This document shows positions 6,229 to 13,923 of a DNA stretch of 24,664 bases, piece by piece (position 1 is the stretch's first letter; the number at the start of each line of letters is the position of its first letter). Below the pieces are notes generated by a model. It saw only the letters and a program-made list of their open reading frames with translations. It did no database searches and had not been told where the DNA came from. Position numbers and translations under genes: made by a program. Source of the stretch: Planctomycetota bacterium (lineage in GTDB: Bacteria > Planctomycetota > Phycisphaerae > FEN-1346 > JAACEH01); the NCBI GenBank assembly GCA_016935955.1, contig JAFGPY010000228.1:1-24664 (forward strand). The letters run 5' to 3'.

Positions 6229-6983
6229 GCAACGAAGGGCAACTTGTCAGGAAGACGTCGCTGCCGCGAGCCGCATGGGACTGGACCTTGCCGCGGCTGC
6301 CCGCCGTGGGCGAGGCCGTGCAGGACAGTCTGCTGATGCGCGGCGCCCGCATACTGGTTCACCTGTTCACGCGGGCCTGCATGCACTGGTACCACGAGCT
6401 GCGCGTCATTCACCCGGAGCGGTTCCTGGACAAGCGTCCGGCCGTGATCGCGCCGAACCACTCGAGCCACCTCGACACGCTCGCGGTCCTGTCCTCGCTG
6501 CCGGTGTCGCAGATGAACGCCACCTGCGCGGTCGCGGCAAGAGACTACTTCTTCGCCAACCCGGCGCTGGCCCTGGTGGCGCGGCTGATGGCCAACGGCA
6601 TTCCCATCAGCCGTCAGGACAACAGCGGCAACGGGCTGGAACTGTGCGCCGAGAGACTCCGCGGCGGGACCAGCCTGATCATGTTCCCCGAGGGCCGGCG
6701 AACGCGGACGGGCGAACTCGGCGTCTTCAAGCCGGGGGCCGTCGTGCTGAGCCGCCACGGCCGCGTACCTGTGGTGCCGACGTACATTCGCGGCACGCGC
6801 GAGAGCATGGGATGGTCGAAGTGGTTCCCGCGGCGCGAGCGGATCACGGTGGTCTTCGGCGAGCCGCTGCGGTTCTGGGAGGGGCCGCTGGCCGATCTCG
6901 ACGCCAAGGATGCGGCCAAGCGACTGGAGGACGAGGTTCGCCGGTTGCGGCAGCAACTCGAAGCCGAGGGAGGCAACGGATGA
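6225..6983 (+). CDS. PlsC-like 1-acylglycerol-3-phosphate acyltransferase
   Basis: PlsC-type enzymes transfer an acyl chain to lysophosphatidate or related lyso-lipids at the membrane. This 252-residue protein has the catalytic H-x4-D box as NHSSHLD (H79, D84), the substrate block GIPISRQD, the FPEG box (FPEGRRTRTG, residues 154-163) and a following VPVVPTYIRGT strand. There is no strong transmembrane segment, so it is probably peripheral. ATG 6225 overlaps the cdsA stop, and its own stop overlaps the methyltransferase start (ATGA at 6980-6983). In E. coli the corresponding slot is filled by the alpha/beta-hydrolase half of YnbC, so here an acyltransferase replaces a predicted hydrolase. Acyl-donor and lyso-lipid specificity cannot be read from sequence. 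Confidence 0.92.
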   Translation: MSNEGQLVRKTSLPRAAWDWTLPRLPAVGEAVQDSLLMRGARILVHLFTRACMHWYHELRVIHPERFLDKRPAVIAPNHSSHLDTLAVLSSLPVSQMNATCAVAARDYFFANPALALVARLMANGIPISRQDNSGNGLELCAERLRGGTSLIMFPEGRRTRTGELGVFKPGAVVLSRHGRVPVVPTYIRGTRESMGWSKWFPRRERITVVFGEPLRFWEGPLADLDAKDAAKRLEDEVRRLRQQLEAEGGNG

Positions 6984-7822
6984 CGACCCTGAGCAGAGCC
7001 AGATTTGCCGTGATGCGATGCTTCCTCCAAACGGTCGGTCGGGCGAGCGACGGCCTGCGTATCGCGTTCGACGAGGGATTCACGTCGGGAACGATGCTCG
7101 ACTACGTCTACCGCAACGAGCCCTCGGGGCGGTTCCTGATCGGACGGCCGATCGACCGCATCTACCTGTCGCACCCGGGTTGGGAAGTCATTCGCATCCG
7201 CAAGGCCAACCTCGAGCGACTGCTTCGCGAGGCCCTGGCCGCCCAGCGGCAACTCGACCGCGAGCCCATGGTACTCGACGTTGCAGCCGGTCCGGCCCGT
7301 TACCTGCTGAACGTTCTGGCCGAAGAGACTCCGGCGACAACTCGCGCCGTGTGCTTCGACCAGGACGAAGACGCCCTGGCGATCGGCCGGCGACACGGCG
7401 AGCAGCGCGGCCTGGGTGACCGGGTTCGCTTCATGACCGGCGATGCCCTGAGCCGCGAGTCGTTGGCCGGCGTCCGGCCTGCGGCCAACATCGTGGTCGC
7501 CTCGGGATTCTACGATTGGATGACCGACGACAGTCTGGTCCGCCGCAGCATGAACCTGGTTCACGAGTGCCTGGCCGACGGCGGATGCTTTCTGTTCACC
7601 AACCAGGCGGGACACGTGGACCTGGAGATGGTGCAGGCGGTGTTTCGCGACTTTCGCGGCGAGCCGCTACGTATGGTCACGCGCCCGGCCACACAGGTCA
7701 ACGGCTGGGCGGAGGCTGCGGGCTTCGAGGTCCTGCAGACGGCCTGCGACCCGGCCGGCCACTACTCGGTCACGCTGGCGGTCAAGCGCGGCCAGGCGCC
7801 ACACGAATGCGATTGTCGATAG
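6980..7822 (+). CDS. SAM-dependent methyltransferase resembling the C-terminal domain of YnbC
   Basis: This is a 280-residue protein. The class I methyltransferase core carries motif I VLDVAAGPARYLL (V98 onward), an acidic strand-2 end CFDQDEDAL, FMTGDAL and IVVASGFYDWMTDD. The preceding N-terminal region (DEGFTSGTMLDYVYRNEPSG and GRPIDRIYLSHPGWEVIRIR) matches my memory of the Methyltransf_20 family found at the C-terminus of E. coli YnbC; that match should be checked. ATG 6980 overlaps the acyltransferase stop by 4 bp and has GAGGGAGG upstream. It is the last gene of the lipid operon and ends 17 bp from the convergent TPR gene. The likely role is methylation of a lipid headgroup or chain made by the upstream enzymes. 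The methylated atom is unknown. Confidence 0.85.
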   Translation: MTTLSRARFAVMRCFLQTVGRASDGLRIAFDEGFTSGTMLDYVYRNEPSGRFLIGRPIDRIYLSHPGWEVIRIRKANLERLLREALAAQRQLDREPMVLDVAAGPARYLLNVLAEETPATTRAVCFDQDEDALAIGRRHGEQRGLGDRVRFMTGDALSRESLAGVRPAANIVVASGFYDWMTDDSLVRRSMNLVHECLADGGCFLFTNQAGHVDLEMVQAVFRDFRGEPLRMVTRPATQVNGWAEAAGFEVLQTACDPAGHYSVTLAVKRGQAPHECDCR

Positions 7823-7839
7823 AGTCGGGTCGCATGGTC

Positions 7840-9813
7840 TCACTCTTTCGCGAGACCAAAGACGCTGCCGAACTCATCGACGTCGCCGAGTTCGTCCCAC
7901 CATCGGTGCATGTGCTTCCTGAAATCGGGAAAGGTGGGAAACTCCTTGCCGTCACCTGGATGGAACTCGCCTCGAATCGCTTCGACTGCATCCACAAGCT
8001 TCTGCGAAACCGCCCACCCGCCCAACGCTGATACTGTAGAGATGGTGGCACTGACACCGCTTCGCCTGAGCAGGTAAACAAGTATGGCCTCCATGGCGGT
8101 CCTGGCCGCAAAACGTCCTGCGCGTTCGACACGGGTACGTTCCTCGTCGTAGTGCGCCTTGATCTGGGCGTACATGACCAGGGAAACGGCGTCTGCGGCT
8201 GCCAGCCGGTCCTGCAGCGACAACGACAGGATCGCCCCCATGGCCCCTTCGCCGCGCCCTGCAAGATTGCGCTCGTAGATGCTCTGGCCGAGGTGCTCGA
8301 CCAGATCATCCCCCGTCAGAGAGCAAGGCGGAGCCACGCCGAGAAGAGCGAAATCTCCGCCGTGGGTCCCTATGTCGCTCTCGACGGCTTTCCGATCCGC
8401 TTCCTTCCGTAGCTGCTCCACGTACTGACGTGCCCCTTCCCCAATACGCCAGGTTGACACGGCGTGCTCGTGCCTCTCGGGATCGACGAATTCCTTGCCG
8501 CCCTCTCTGAACTCATCGGACAACCCGCAGTAGCCGGGATGCGCGTGGAGGCCCTCTGTCTCCAGAAGAGCCGCCAAGGCGCCCTGGACTTCGAATCGCC
8601 GCAACACGAGTTGGAGTTCTTCCTGTCCTTTGCTCGTGCGCGGGTCAAACGGCAAGAGGTCGCTCACGAACAGGATGCCCGTGCGACCCTTTCGCAAAGA
8701 CTCGCGTTCCTGTTCGAACAGAAGGTCGAGGGCGGCAGCCGCGTCGGCGTCGTCCGACAGCGATGCCACATACCAGGCCATCAGCAGCACATGCGGCTCC
8801 AGCCCAGCGCGGTCGAACGCCGTACGGGCCAAGGCCAAGTCGCCCTGGGCCAAGGCGATGTGTCCTGCGTAGTAGCACGTCGTCTCGTCCGCCGGCCCCC
8901 ACGGCCGGCCGTCCAGCCACTTCCTGGCCCGGTCGCAGGCGATGCCAAGACATCCCTCGTGCGGCTCAAGGAACTCCCGCATGCTCCAGACAAGGTAGAG
9001 TTGGGTGGCCAGGTCGCGTTCCCCGGCATCGGTGCTGTCCAGGGCGTCCAGTATCTCGTAGGCCAAGAGCGGGTCGCCGAATCGCAGACGGACCTGTCCC
9101 CGAAGCCTGGACCTCTCAACGGATCCCAGCGAACAGGCCGCGTCGTCCAGCCAGGCGAACACGCTGTGAGCCACCTCGACCTCAATACTCACGCGGCGCA
9201 GGATGCGTTCGACGGTCAACAGCGGCATTCCGGCCAGCGTTCTGACCACGAGCCGTTCCAGCATCAAGCTCGCTCCCGCGTCCTCACCCATCACCAGGAC
9301 GACGCCGTTCAGGATGTGACAGTCCTCAGCCGAACGGGGGGGCCAAGCCAGAAAGACGGCACGCCGCAGACACGCGTCCCACGGCTCGTCCTCGCATTGG
9401 CTGCGCAACTCGGCGCGGGTACGCAAGAGGACTCCCTTGCTGTTCCACGGAAAAGCGTCCTGGGGGGCCAGGCGGATGGACTCCTCATACGCCGCCAGGG
9501 CTTCCGTATGGTGGCCGAGCTTACTCAGGGCGTTGCCCTTGCCGTTCCACGGGCCAGCGTCCTGGGGATCCAGGCGGATGGACTCCTCGAACGCCGCCAG
9601 GGCCTCGGCGTCGCGCCCCAGATACAACAAAACGACCCCTTTGTTGTGCCACAGCAAGGATTCCTTTGGAGCCAAGCGGGTAGCGTCTTCAAGTACCTGG
9701 AGTGCCGCCTCATACTCTCCCTGTTGGACGAGAGCATACACCCTCTCCAGCAATCTCCTGGCCTCATTCTCCCTGTCATCGCTCAAGGCTGTTTCCCCCT
9801 GCGAAGAAGCCAC
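7840..9813 (-). CDS. Tetratricopeptide-repeat protein with a long C-terminal region of unknown function
   Basis: This is a 657-residue protein. Residues 17-130 form four TPR units of 34 residues, two of them nearly identical at DNA level (period 102 bp), with EESIRLDPQDAGPWNGKGNA and EESIRLAPQDAFPWNSKGVL as tell-tale segments. Residues about 150-400 are helical with further degenerate repeats (ETTCYYAGHIALAQGDLALA). The last 200 residues are unassigned, including a hydrophobic helix pair (MEAILVYLLRRS, VSALGGWAVSQKL). No signal peptide is seen, so it is cytosolic or associates with the membrane late. The GTG at 9813 has a poor ribosome site; TTG at 9786, preceded by GGGGGAAA, may be the true start. 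It is single, convergent with the lipid operon, and gives no context clue. Partner binding through TPRs is all that can be suggested. Confidence 0.8.
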   Translation of the reverse strand: MASSQGETALSDDRENEARRLLERVYALVQQGEYEAALQVLEDATRLAPKESLLWHNKGVVLLYLGRDAEALAAFEESIRLDPQDAGPWNGKGNALSKLGHHTEALAAYEESIRLAPQDAFPWNSKGVLLRTRAELRSQCEDEPWDACLRRAVFLAWPPRSAEDCHILNGVVLVMGEDAGASLMLERLVVRTLAGMPLLTVERILRRVSIEVEVAHSVFAWLDDAACSLGSVERSRLRGQVRLRFGDPLLAYEILDALDSTDAGERDLATQLYLVWSMREFLEPHEGCLGIACDRARKWLDGRPWGPADETTCYYAGHIALAQGDLALARTAFDRAGLEPHVLLMAWYVASLSDDADAAAALDLLFEQERESLRKGRTGILFVSDLLPFDPRTSKGQEELQLVLRRFEVQGALAALLETEGLHAHPGYCGLSDEFREGGKEFVDPERHEHAVSTWRIGEGARQYVEQLRKEADRKAVESDIGTHGGDFALLGVAPPCSLTGDDLVEHLGQSIYERNLAGRGEGAMGAILSLSLQDRLAAADAVSLVMYAQIKAHYDEERTRVERAGRFAARTAMEAILVYLLRRSGVSATISTVSALGGWAVSQKLVDAVEAIRGEFHPGDGKEFPTFPDFRKHMHRWWDELGDVDEFGSVFGLAKE

Positions 9814-10317
9814 TGACCTGTCTTAGCGGCGAGCTTTGGCGCGATGGCGGTATTGCGGCACGGCTCCGGCGTCCGATGCCCGTCGCCATGGCGCTTGGAC
9901 AGATGCGAAAGGCGGAACAGCGATCCACGAGAACACGCGGCCGCCAAGGACGAATGTAAGACTGAATTATAGAGCAGCTTCTATTGTACGAAGCGCATTT
10001 TGTCCTGTCTATAAGCAGGCTGGACGTGACGAAAGGCCGCCTTCGATGGCGGGCATGGCCCCTCGATTTTGCTTCCTTTGACAGGCTCAGGACGGGCAGG
10101 CCGCGGCCTTGCGGCCCCGGCCGAGGGCGGCCGGGCTACATAGACTCGCGTGCCGCATCTTCCGACCCAGCCCGCATGCCGGTGAATTTTTGGGGGTCCT
10201 GTTTTCCGGGGGCGGGTTTAATGCAATGAACACGACTTTCGTTACAATACCCCGCAACGTCGTTCGTCGTATTCCATAGAGTGAGTCGCGAAGGAATCTC
10301 AGAACGGGAGAAACGCA
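9814..10317. other. Intergenic region with a probable minus-strand -10 box and repeat fragments
   Basis: No gene is supported in these 504 bp. TATAAT lies on the minus strand at 9971-9966, about 150 bp before the TPR gene, though no good -35 box is found. On the plus strand TACAAT (10243-10248) is a possible -10 box for the downstream propeller gene, again with a weak -35. The middle part (about 10045-10141) is GC-rich and palindromic and holds a 27-bp repeat shared with 18400-18426. The stretch 10181-10217, with T- and G-runs, looks like an unassigned non-coding repeat. Confidence 0.5.
10115..10141 (-). repeat. Intergenic repeat, family B copy 3
   Basis: The minus strand reads ATGTAGCCCGGCC, GCCCTC, GGCCGGGG. 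All 27 bases are identical to 18400-18426, and it resembles 18343-18364. Within it GGCCGGG and CCCGGCC can pair. It lies in the intergenic region upstream of the first propeller gene, without the flanking family A unit seen at 18295-18480. Confidence 0.75.
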
Positions 10318-11532
10318 ATGAGACGAGTGATCGGCTGTCTGAGTCTGCTGCTTGTGGTGGCGGCCGCCGGAGTGGTCCGGGCGGAGGATTGGCCGCAGTT
10401 CCGCGGACTGAAACGCGACGGCATCTCGCCCGAGAAGGGCCTGATGAAGAGTTGGCCGGAAGGCGGCCCGAAAGCGGTTTGGGAGGCCGACGTGGGTACG
10501 GGCTTCGCCAGCGTGGCGGTCGTGGGCGGCAAGGTCTACGCCTCGGGCGTCAAGAACGGCAAGCTGGTGGTGACGGCCCTGGACGCCAAGGGCAAGCAGT
10601 TGTGGCAGGAGGAAATCGACGGCGACTCGGGCGGCGGCGGGCACATGGGCTCGCGCAGCACGCCGACCGTGGACGGCGACCGCCTCTACATTCTGAGCGA
10701 GCAGGGCAAGCTGAGTTGCCGCAAGACGTCCGACGGCAGCGAGGTCTGGTCGAAGAACATCCTGAAGGAGTACGGGGCGTCGAACACGCAGTGGAAGCTT
10801 GCCGAGTCGGTGCTGATCGACGGCGACAAGGTGATCTGCTCGCCGGGCGGTCGGGCGGCGATGGTCGCCCTGAACAAGGCCGACGGCAAGGAGATCTGGG
10901 CGTCGGCGGCCGTGGACAGCAAGACCAGCTACGGGTCGGCGATGATCATCGAAACGGGCAGCTTGCGGCAAGCGATCGGTTTCTCCGGCGGACACATCTT
11001 CGGCGTGAATGCCGACAGCGGGGAGCTGCTCTGGCAGCAGCCGCAGAAGAATAGGTACGACGTCAACGCGACGACCATCGTCTACGACAACGGGATCATC
11101 TACTCGACGTGCGGTTACGGGTGGGGCGGGCAGGCCCTGAAGCTGAGCGTCAACGGCAAGAAGGCTTCGGTGAGCGAACTGTGGACCGACAAGACCCTGG
11201 ACGACCATTTCGGTGGCGTGGTGCTGCTGAAGGGCCGCATTATGGGCACGGCCTCGCGCGGCGGTCTGGTGATGCTGAACCTGGCCAGCGGGAAGGTGGA
11301 GTACAACAGCCGCGAGGTGAAGAAGTCGTCGAACATCTACGCCGACGGACGGCTCTACTGCCAGGGTCACGACGGGACGATGCAACTGGTCGATCCGAAC
11401 GACGGCAAGGTGGTCAGCAGCTTCAGGATTCAGCTCCAGGTGGCCGGAAAGATGTGGGCCCATCCGGCCATTTCGGACGGCAAGCTCTACATCCATCACG
11501 ATTCGACGCTGACGGTCTACGACATCAAGTGA
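10318..11532 (+). CDS. Exported PQQ-type beta-propeller repeat protein
   Basis: This is a 404-residue protein with a Sec signal (MRRVIGCLSLLLVVAAAGVVRA, cleaved before EDWPQF). The mature start DWPQFRGLKRDG is the hallmark opening of planctomycete PQQ-like propellers. Propeller blades recur with patterns such as GGKVYASGVKNGKLVVTALDAK, DGDRLYILSEQGKLSC, DGDKVICSPGGRAAMVALNKA and DGKLYIHHDSTLTVYDIK. The ligand residues that bind the PQQ cofactor in true dehydrogenases are not evident, so this is more likely a structural or binding propeller than an enzyme. ATG 10318 has GGGAG upstream. It is a close paralogue of 14362-15603 (shared SWPEGGPK, SVAVVGGKVY, WAHPAISDG). A strong terminator follows. 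Confidence 0.9.
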   Translation: MRRVIGCLSLLLVVAAAGVVRAEDWPQFRGLKRDGISPEKGLMKSWPEGGPKAVWEADVGTGFASVAVVGGKVYASGVKNGKLVVTALDAKGKQLWQEEIDGDSGGGGHMGSRSTPTVDGDRLYILSEQGKLSCRKTSDGSEVWSKNILKEYGASNTQWKLAESVLIDGDKVICSPGGRAAMVALNKADGKEIWASAAVDSKTSYGSAMIIETGSLRQAIGFSGGHIFGVNADSGELLWQQPQKNRYDVNATTIVYDNGIIYSTCGYGWGGQALKLSVNGKKASVSELWTDKTLDDHFGGVVLLKGRIMGTASRGGLVMLNLASGKVEYNSREVKKSSNIYADGRLYCQGHDGTMQLVDPNDGKVVSSFRIQLQVAGKMWAHPAISDGKLYIHHDSTLTVYDIK

Positions 11533-11590
11533 GGCGACCGCCGCGCGCGTCGCGATGATCGCAATGCGGAATCGTGCAGGAAAGAACAAC

Positions 11591-11629
11591 AACGGCCGGA
11601 ACCCGTCATGGATTCCGGCCGTTTCTTTT
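11591..11629. terminator. Bidirectional Rho-independent terminator
   Basis: AACGGCCGGAA (11591-11601) pairs perfectly with TTCCGGCCGTT (11613-11623) across an 11-nt loop and is followed by a T-rich tract (TCTTTT) on the plus strand. On the minus strand the same hairpin is followed by TGTTGTTCTTT. It lies between two convergent genes, the propeller (ends 11532) and the PEP-CTERM gene (ends 11650), and should serve both. Confidence 0.85.
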
Positions 11630-11649
11630 CGCCTGCCTGTTGCGTCGGG

Positions 11650-12729
11650 TCACTTCAGGCGTCTGCGACGAAGCAGCGCCGCGCCGAGGCCCAGGCCGAG
11701 AAGGCTCACCGTCGCGGGCTCGGGAATTGTGACCATCCAGGCTCCGGCAGGAGCGTCTGCACGAAGCCCTTCGCCGACAATGACCGTTCCGTCATAGGAC
11801 ACGCCATGGGCCCCGGCCAACAGCCAGCCGGTTATGTCAATGCCGGCTTCCGTGAGGATGTCGCTCACCAGCCGCATGCCATGGATTTCGTCCCACACCC
11901 AAGCGCCGGCCAGGGAAGAACCGACCACGACGCTGCCATCGCCGGATACGTCGTGCACAAGACCGGGGCCCAAGGACACCAATCCCGTCTCCGCTGTCCA
12001 GCGACGAGTCGTCCCACCACCGAAACCCACGATGACTTTGCCATCGTCAGACACGGCACGAGCTTCGAACCCTGGAGCATCGTCCAGGACCACGAGGCCG
12101 TCCTCGGCGGTCCACAAGAAGGACATGAGGGCCGTCGCGCCCTGGCCGTAGCCTACGATCACGGAACCGTCGGCAGAAACCCCCGTGGCGGAATGGGGTG
12201 TATATCCTGGCAGGCTTCCCAGACTCTCCACGCCGTGAGCTTCCGTCCAGCGAAAGGCCTCCCAATCCCCACCCTCCATATGGTAGCCGACAACTACCGA
12301 GCCGTCCGCAGAGACGTCCATCGCTTGGCTCTGGTGCAGCGTATTGCCGAGTGGATACAGCCACTGGAATCCGCCCGAGGAGGTCCATCGCCATGCGGTC
12401 GTGTATCTTGCCGTCGGAGCCGAGTGGCCGACGATCGTTTGTCCATCGGCAGAGACCGCCTCGGCCATCCCGATTGAAGGGATGGGAGGCAAGATCGGTT
12501 GCATGCCTCCAGCGGCCGTCCAGTACATGGCAGCATAGGGATAGTCCGAGTCGCCGTACCTGCTCCAGCCGACGATCGTCGACAAGTCGGTCGAGATGGC
12601 CAGGGCGGAGCCGCCCGACAACCCTGGAGACAGGGTACCGAGATACTGAAAGGAGATTCCTTCGGCGCGGGCATTCCCGCAGAGCCACGCCGGAACGGTC
12701 AAGATCACAAGCAACCACGATCGGGCCAT
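11650..12729 (-). CDS. PEP-CTERM sorting-domain protein with HAF-type repeats
   Basis: This is a 359-residue exported protein with a signal peptide (MARSWLLVILTVPAWLCGNARAE region). Seven HAF-like repeats follow, each with a core like VSADGSVIVG (for example AVSADGQTIVGHS, DVSADGSVVVGYH, GVSADGSVIVGYG, GVSYDGTVIVGEG), spaced 35-50 residues apart with W-x-x-x-G-G or W-T-x-x-G-x strands between. The C-terminus is a textbook PEP-CTERM anchor: IPEPATVSLLG, a short hydrophobic helix, then RRRR. Such proteins are handled by an exosortase (not in this window) and end up at the cell surface or in the extracellular matrix. ATG 12729 has GGAGGA upstream at good spacing. It is a tandem paralogue of the next minus-strand gene. 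The role of HAF repeats is unknown. Confidence 0.92.
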   Translation of the reverse strand: MARSWLLVILTVPAWLCGNARAEGISFQYLGTLSPGLSGGSALAISTDLSTIVGWSRYGDSDYPYAAMYWTAAGGMQPILPPIPSIGMAEAVSADGQTIVGHSAPTARYTTAWRWTSSGGFQWLYPLGNTLHQSQAMDVSADGSVVVGYHMEGGDWEAFRWTEAHGVESLGSLPGYTPHSATGVSADGSVIVGYGQGATALMSFLWTAEDGLVVLDDAPGFEARAVSDDGKVIVGFGGGTTRRWTAETGLVSLGPGLVHDVSGDGSVVVGSSLAGAWVWDEIHGMRLVSDILTEAGIDITGWLLAGAHGVSYDGTVIVGEGLRADAPAGAWMVTIPEPATVSLLGLGLGAALLRRRRLK

Positions 12730-12773
12730 GATGCATTCCTCCTCTATCGTGCCATCTGAGACGATGCCGTTTT

Positions 12774-12806
12774 AGCGGCCGCCGCCCACCAAGGACGGCG
12801 GCCGCT
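12774..12806 (-). terminator. Strong hairpin after the second PEP-CTERM gene
   Basis: AGCGGCCGCCG (12774-12784) and CGGCGGCCGCT (12796-12806) form a perfect 11-bp GC-rich stem with an 11-nt loop, 13 bp downstream of the stop of the minus-strand gene 12820-13923. No T-tract follows on the minus strand (it reads AAAACGG), so it is either a non-canonical terminator or a transcript-stabilising hairpin between the two PEP-CTERM genes. Confidence 0.55.
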
Positions 12807-12819
12807 ACTTGAGGAGAGT

Positions 12820-13923
12820 CTATTTTGCGCGTCTGCGGCGAAGCAGCGTCACGCCGAGGCCCAGACCGAGAAGGCTCATCGTCGCGGGTTCGGGGATCAC
12901 GGCCACGTAGGCCATGCCGTCCTTGGTCGCAAAGCCCGCAATCGTCGAACCGTCGGCCGACAAGAGAACACGGGGATAGGTGAGAGCGTCCAGACCGTTC
13001 GGGAACAGGCTGAGCACGTCGATGCCGTTGCCCTGAAGGAAGTCCTGCAACCCGAGCCAGCCGCTGTCCTCGCTCCAGAAGACCGCCTGGTCGCCGGTTA
13101 CCGTAATGCCCAGGACCACGCTGCCGTCGTCGGAGATGCCGCAGGGGGTAAGCTGCTCGAACTGCATGGAACCGGGCGCCCCCTGCATCGGCTGCCAGCC
13201 GGTCGAGGCTCGCCAGATGCTGCCGAACATGCCGCTATCGTAGTAGCCGGAGGCGGCGATCGCCGTGCCGTCGCCGGACATGACCATCACGGGACCGTAC
13301 GGATAGCCACTCGACGGCGGGTCGAAGTAGGCCTGGCCGCCGGCCTGCGTCCAGTAGCCGGGAGAGCGAATGGAGGCGGTGAAGTCTCCGGACGCCTGTT
13401 CCGGGGCGCCGAGGTTGCAGAGCGTCCCCTGCCAACTGGTTGAGGAAGTCCAGGTATAGTAGCCGTACTCCGTGCCGCTGAAGCTGCCGCCAATCGTGGA
13501 ACCATCGGCCGAGATGTAAGCCCCATCGACTCCGGTCGCGCCCGCGGGCATGCTGAGGACGGTCGGCGTGCCGCCGGCGGTCATGGTGAACGGCCGGTAT
13601 CCGGACGACGTCGACATGGTCCCGGCCATGGTTGAGCCGTCGTAGGAGACGTCAAGGCTCCCCCCCACAAGAGGATCGCCCGCACCGTCGGTCAGGAGGA
13701 CCGCGCCGGTGGCGGCCGTCCAACGGAACAGCGGACCGGTGCTGCCGCCCACCACTCCGACGATCACGCTGCCGTCGGCCGAGATGCCGGTCGCCATCAG
13801 GTCATAACGGTCCGCCCCTGAGACATTGCAGGAGCCGAGGGACTGCAGCGACACATCCGCCCACGCGGCGGGGACGCCGGCCAACAGGCACGCCAGCAAG
13901 GCCACAACCAGTTGTCTCATCAT
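12820..13923 (-). CDS. PEP-CTERM sorting-domain protein with HAF-type repeats (second paralogue)
   Basis: This is a 367-residue exported protein with a signal peptide (MMRQLVVALLACLLAGVPAA, cleaved near AWAD). It has about six HAF-like cores (GISADGSVIVGVV, DVSYDGSTMAGTM, YISADGSTIGGSF, GISDDGSVVLGIT, LLSADGSTIAGFA) with tryptophan-rich strands between them. The PEP-CTERM tail (IPEPATMSLLG, hydrophobic helix, RRRRAK) is almost identical to that of the paralogue at 11650-12729, while the repeat region has diverged strongly. This suggests an old duplication with the sorting signal conserved. ATG 13923 and the adjacent ATG 13920 are both served by AAGGAGA; the first is taken as start. A well-formed promoter lies about 240 bp upstream on the minus strand. 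Confidence 0.9.
   Translation of the reverse strand: MMRQLVVALLACLLAGVPAAWADVSLQSLGSCNVSGADRYDLMATGISADGSVIVGVVGGSTGPLFRWTAATGAVLLTDGAGDPLVGGSLDVSYDGSTMAGTMSTSSGYRPFTMTAGGTPTVLSMPAGATGVDGAYISADGSTIGGSFSGTEYGYYTWTSSTSWQGTLCNLGAPEQASGDFTASIRSPGYWTQAGGQAYFDPPSSGYPYGPVMVMSGDGTAIAASGYYDSGMFGSIWRASTGWQPMQGAPGSMQFEQLTPCGISDDGSVVLGITVTGDQAVFWSEDSGWLGLQDFLQGNGIDVLSLFPNGLDALTYPRVLLSADGSTIAGFATKDGMAYVAVIPEPATMSLLGLGLGVTLLRRRRAK

Noticed and set aside
7823..7839. A terminator between the convergent methyltransferase and TPR genes
   Set aside because: Only 17 bp separate the stops and no hairpin with a T-tract could be found there.
10318..11532. Calling the propeller proteins PQQ-dependent alcohol dehydrogenases
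   Set aside because: They are shorter than quinoprotein dehydrogenases and lack visible PQQ-ligand, calcium-site and catalytic Asp motifs; only the propeller repeat is supported.
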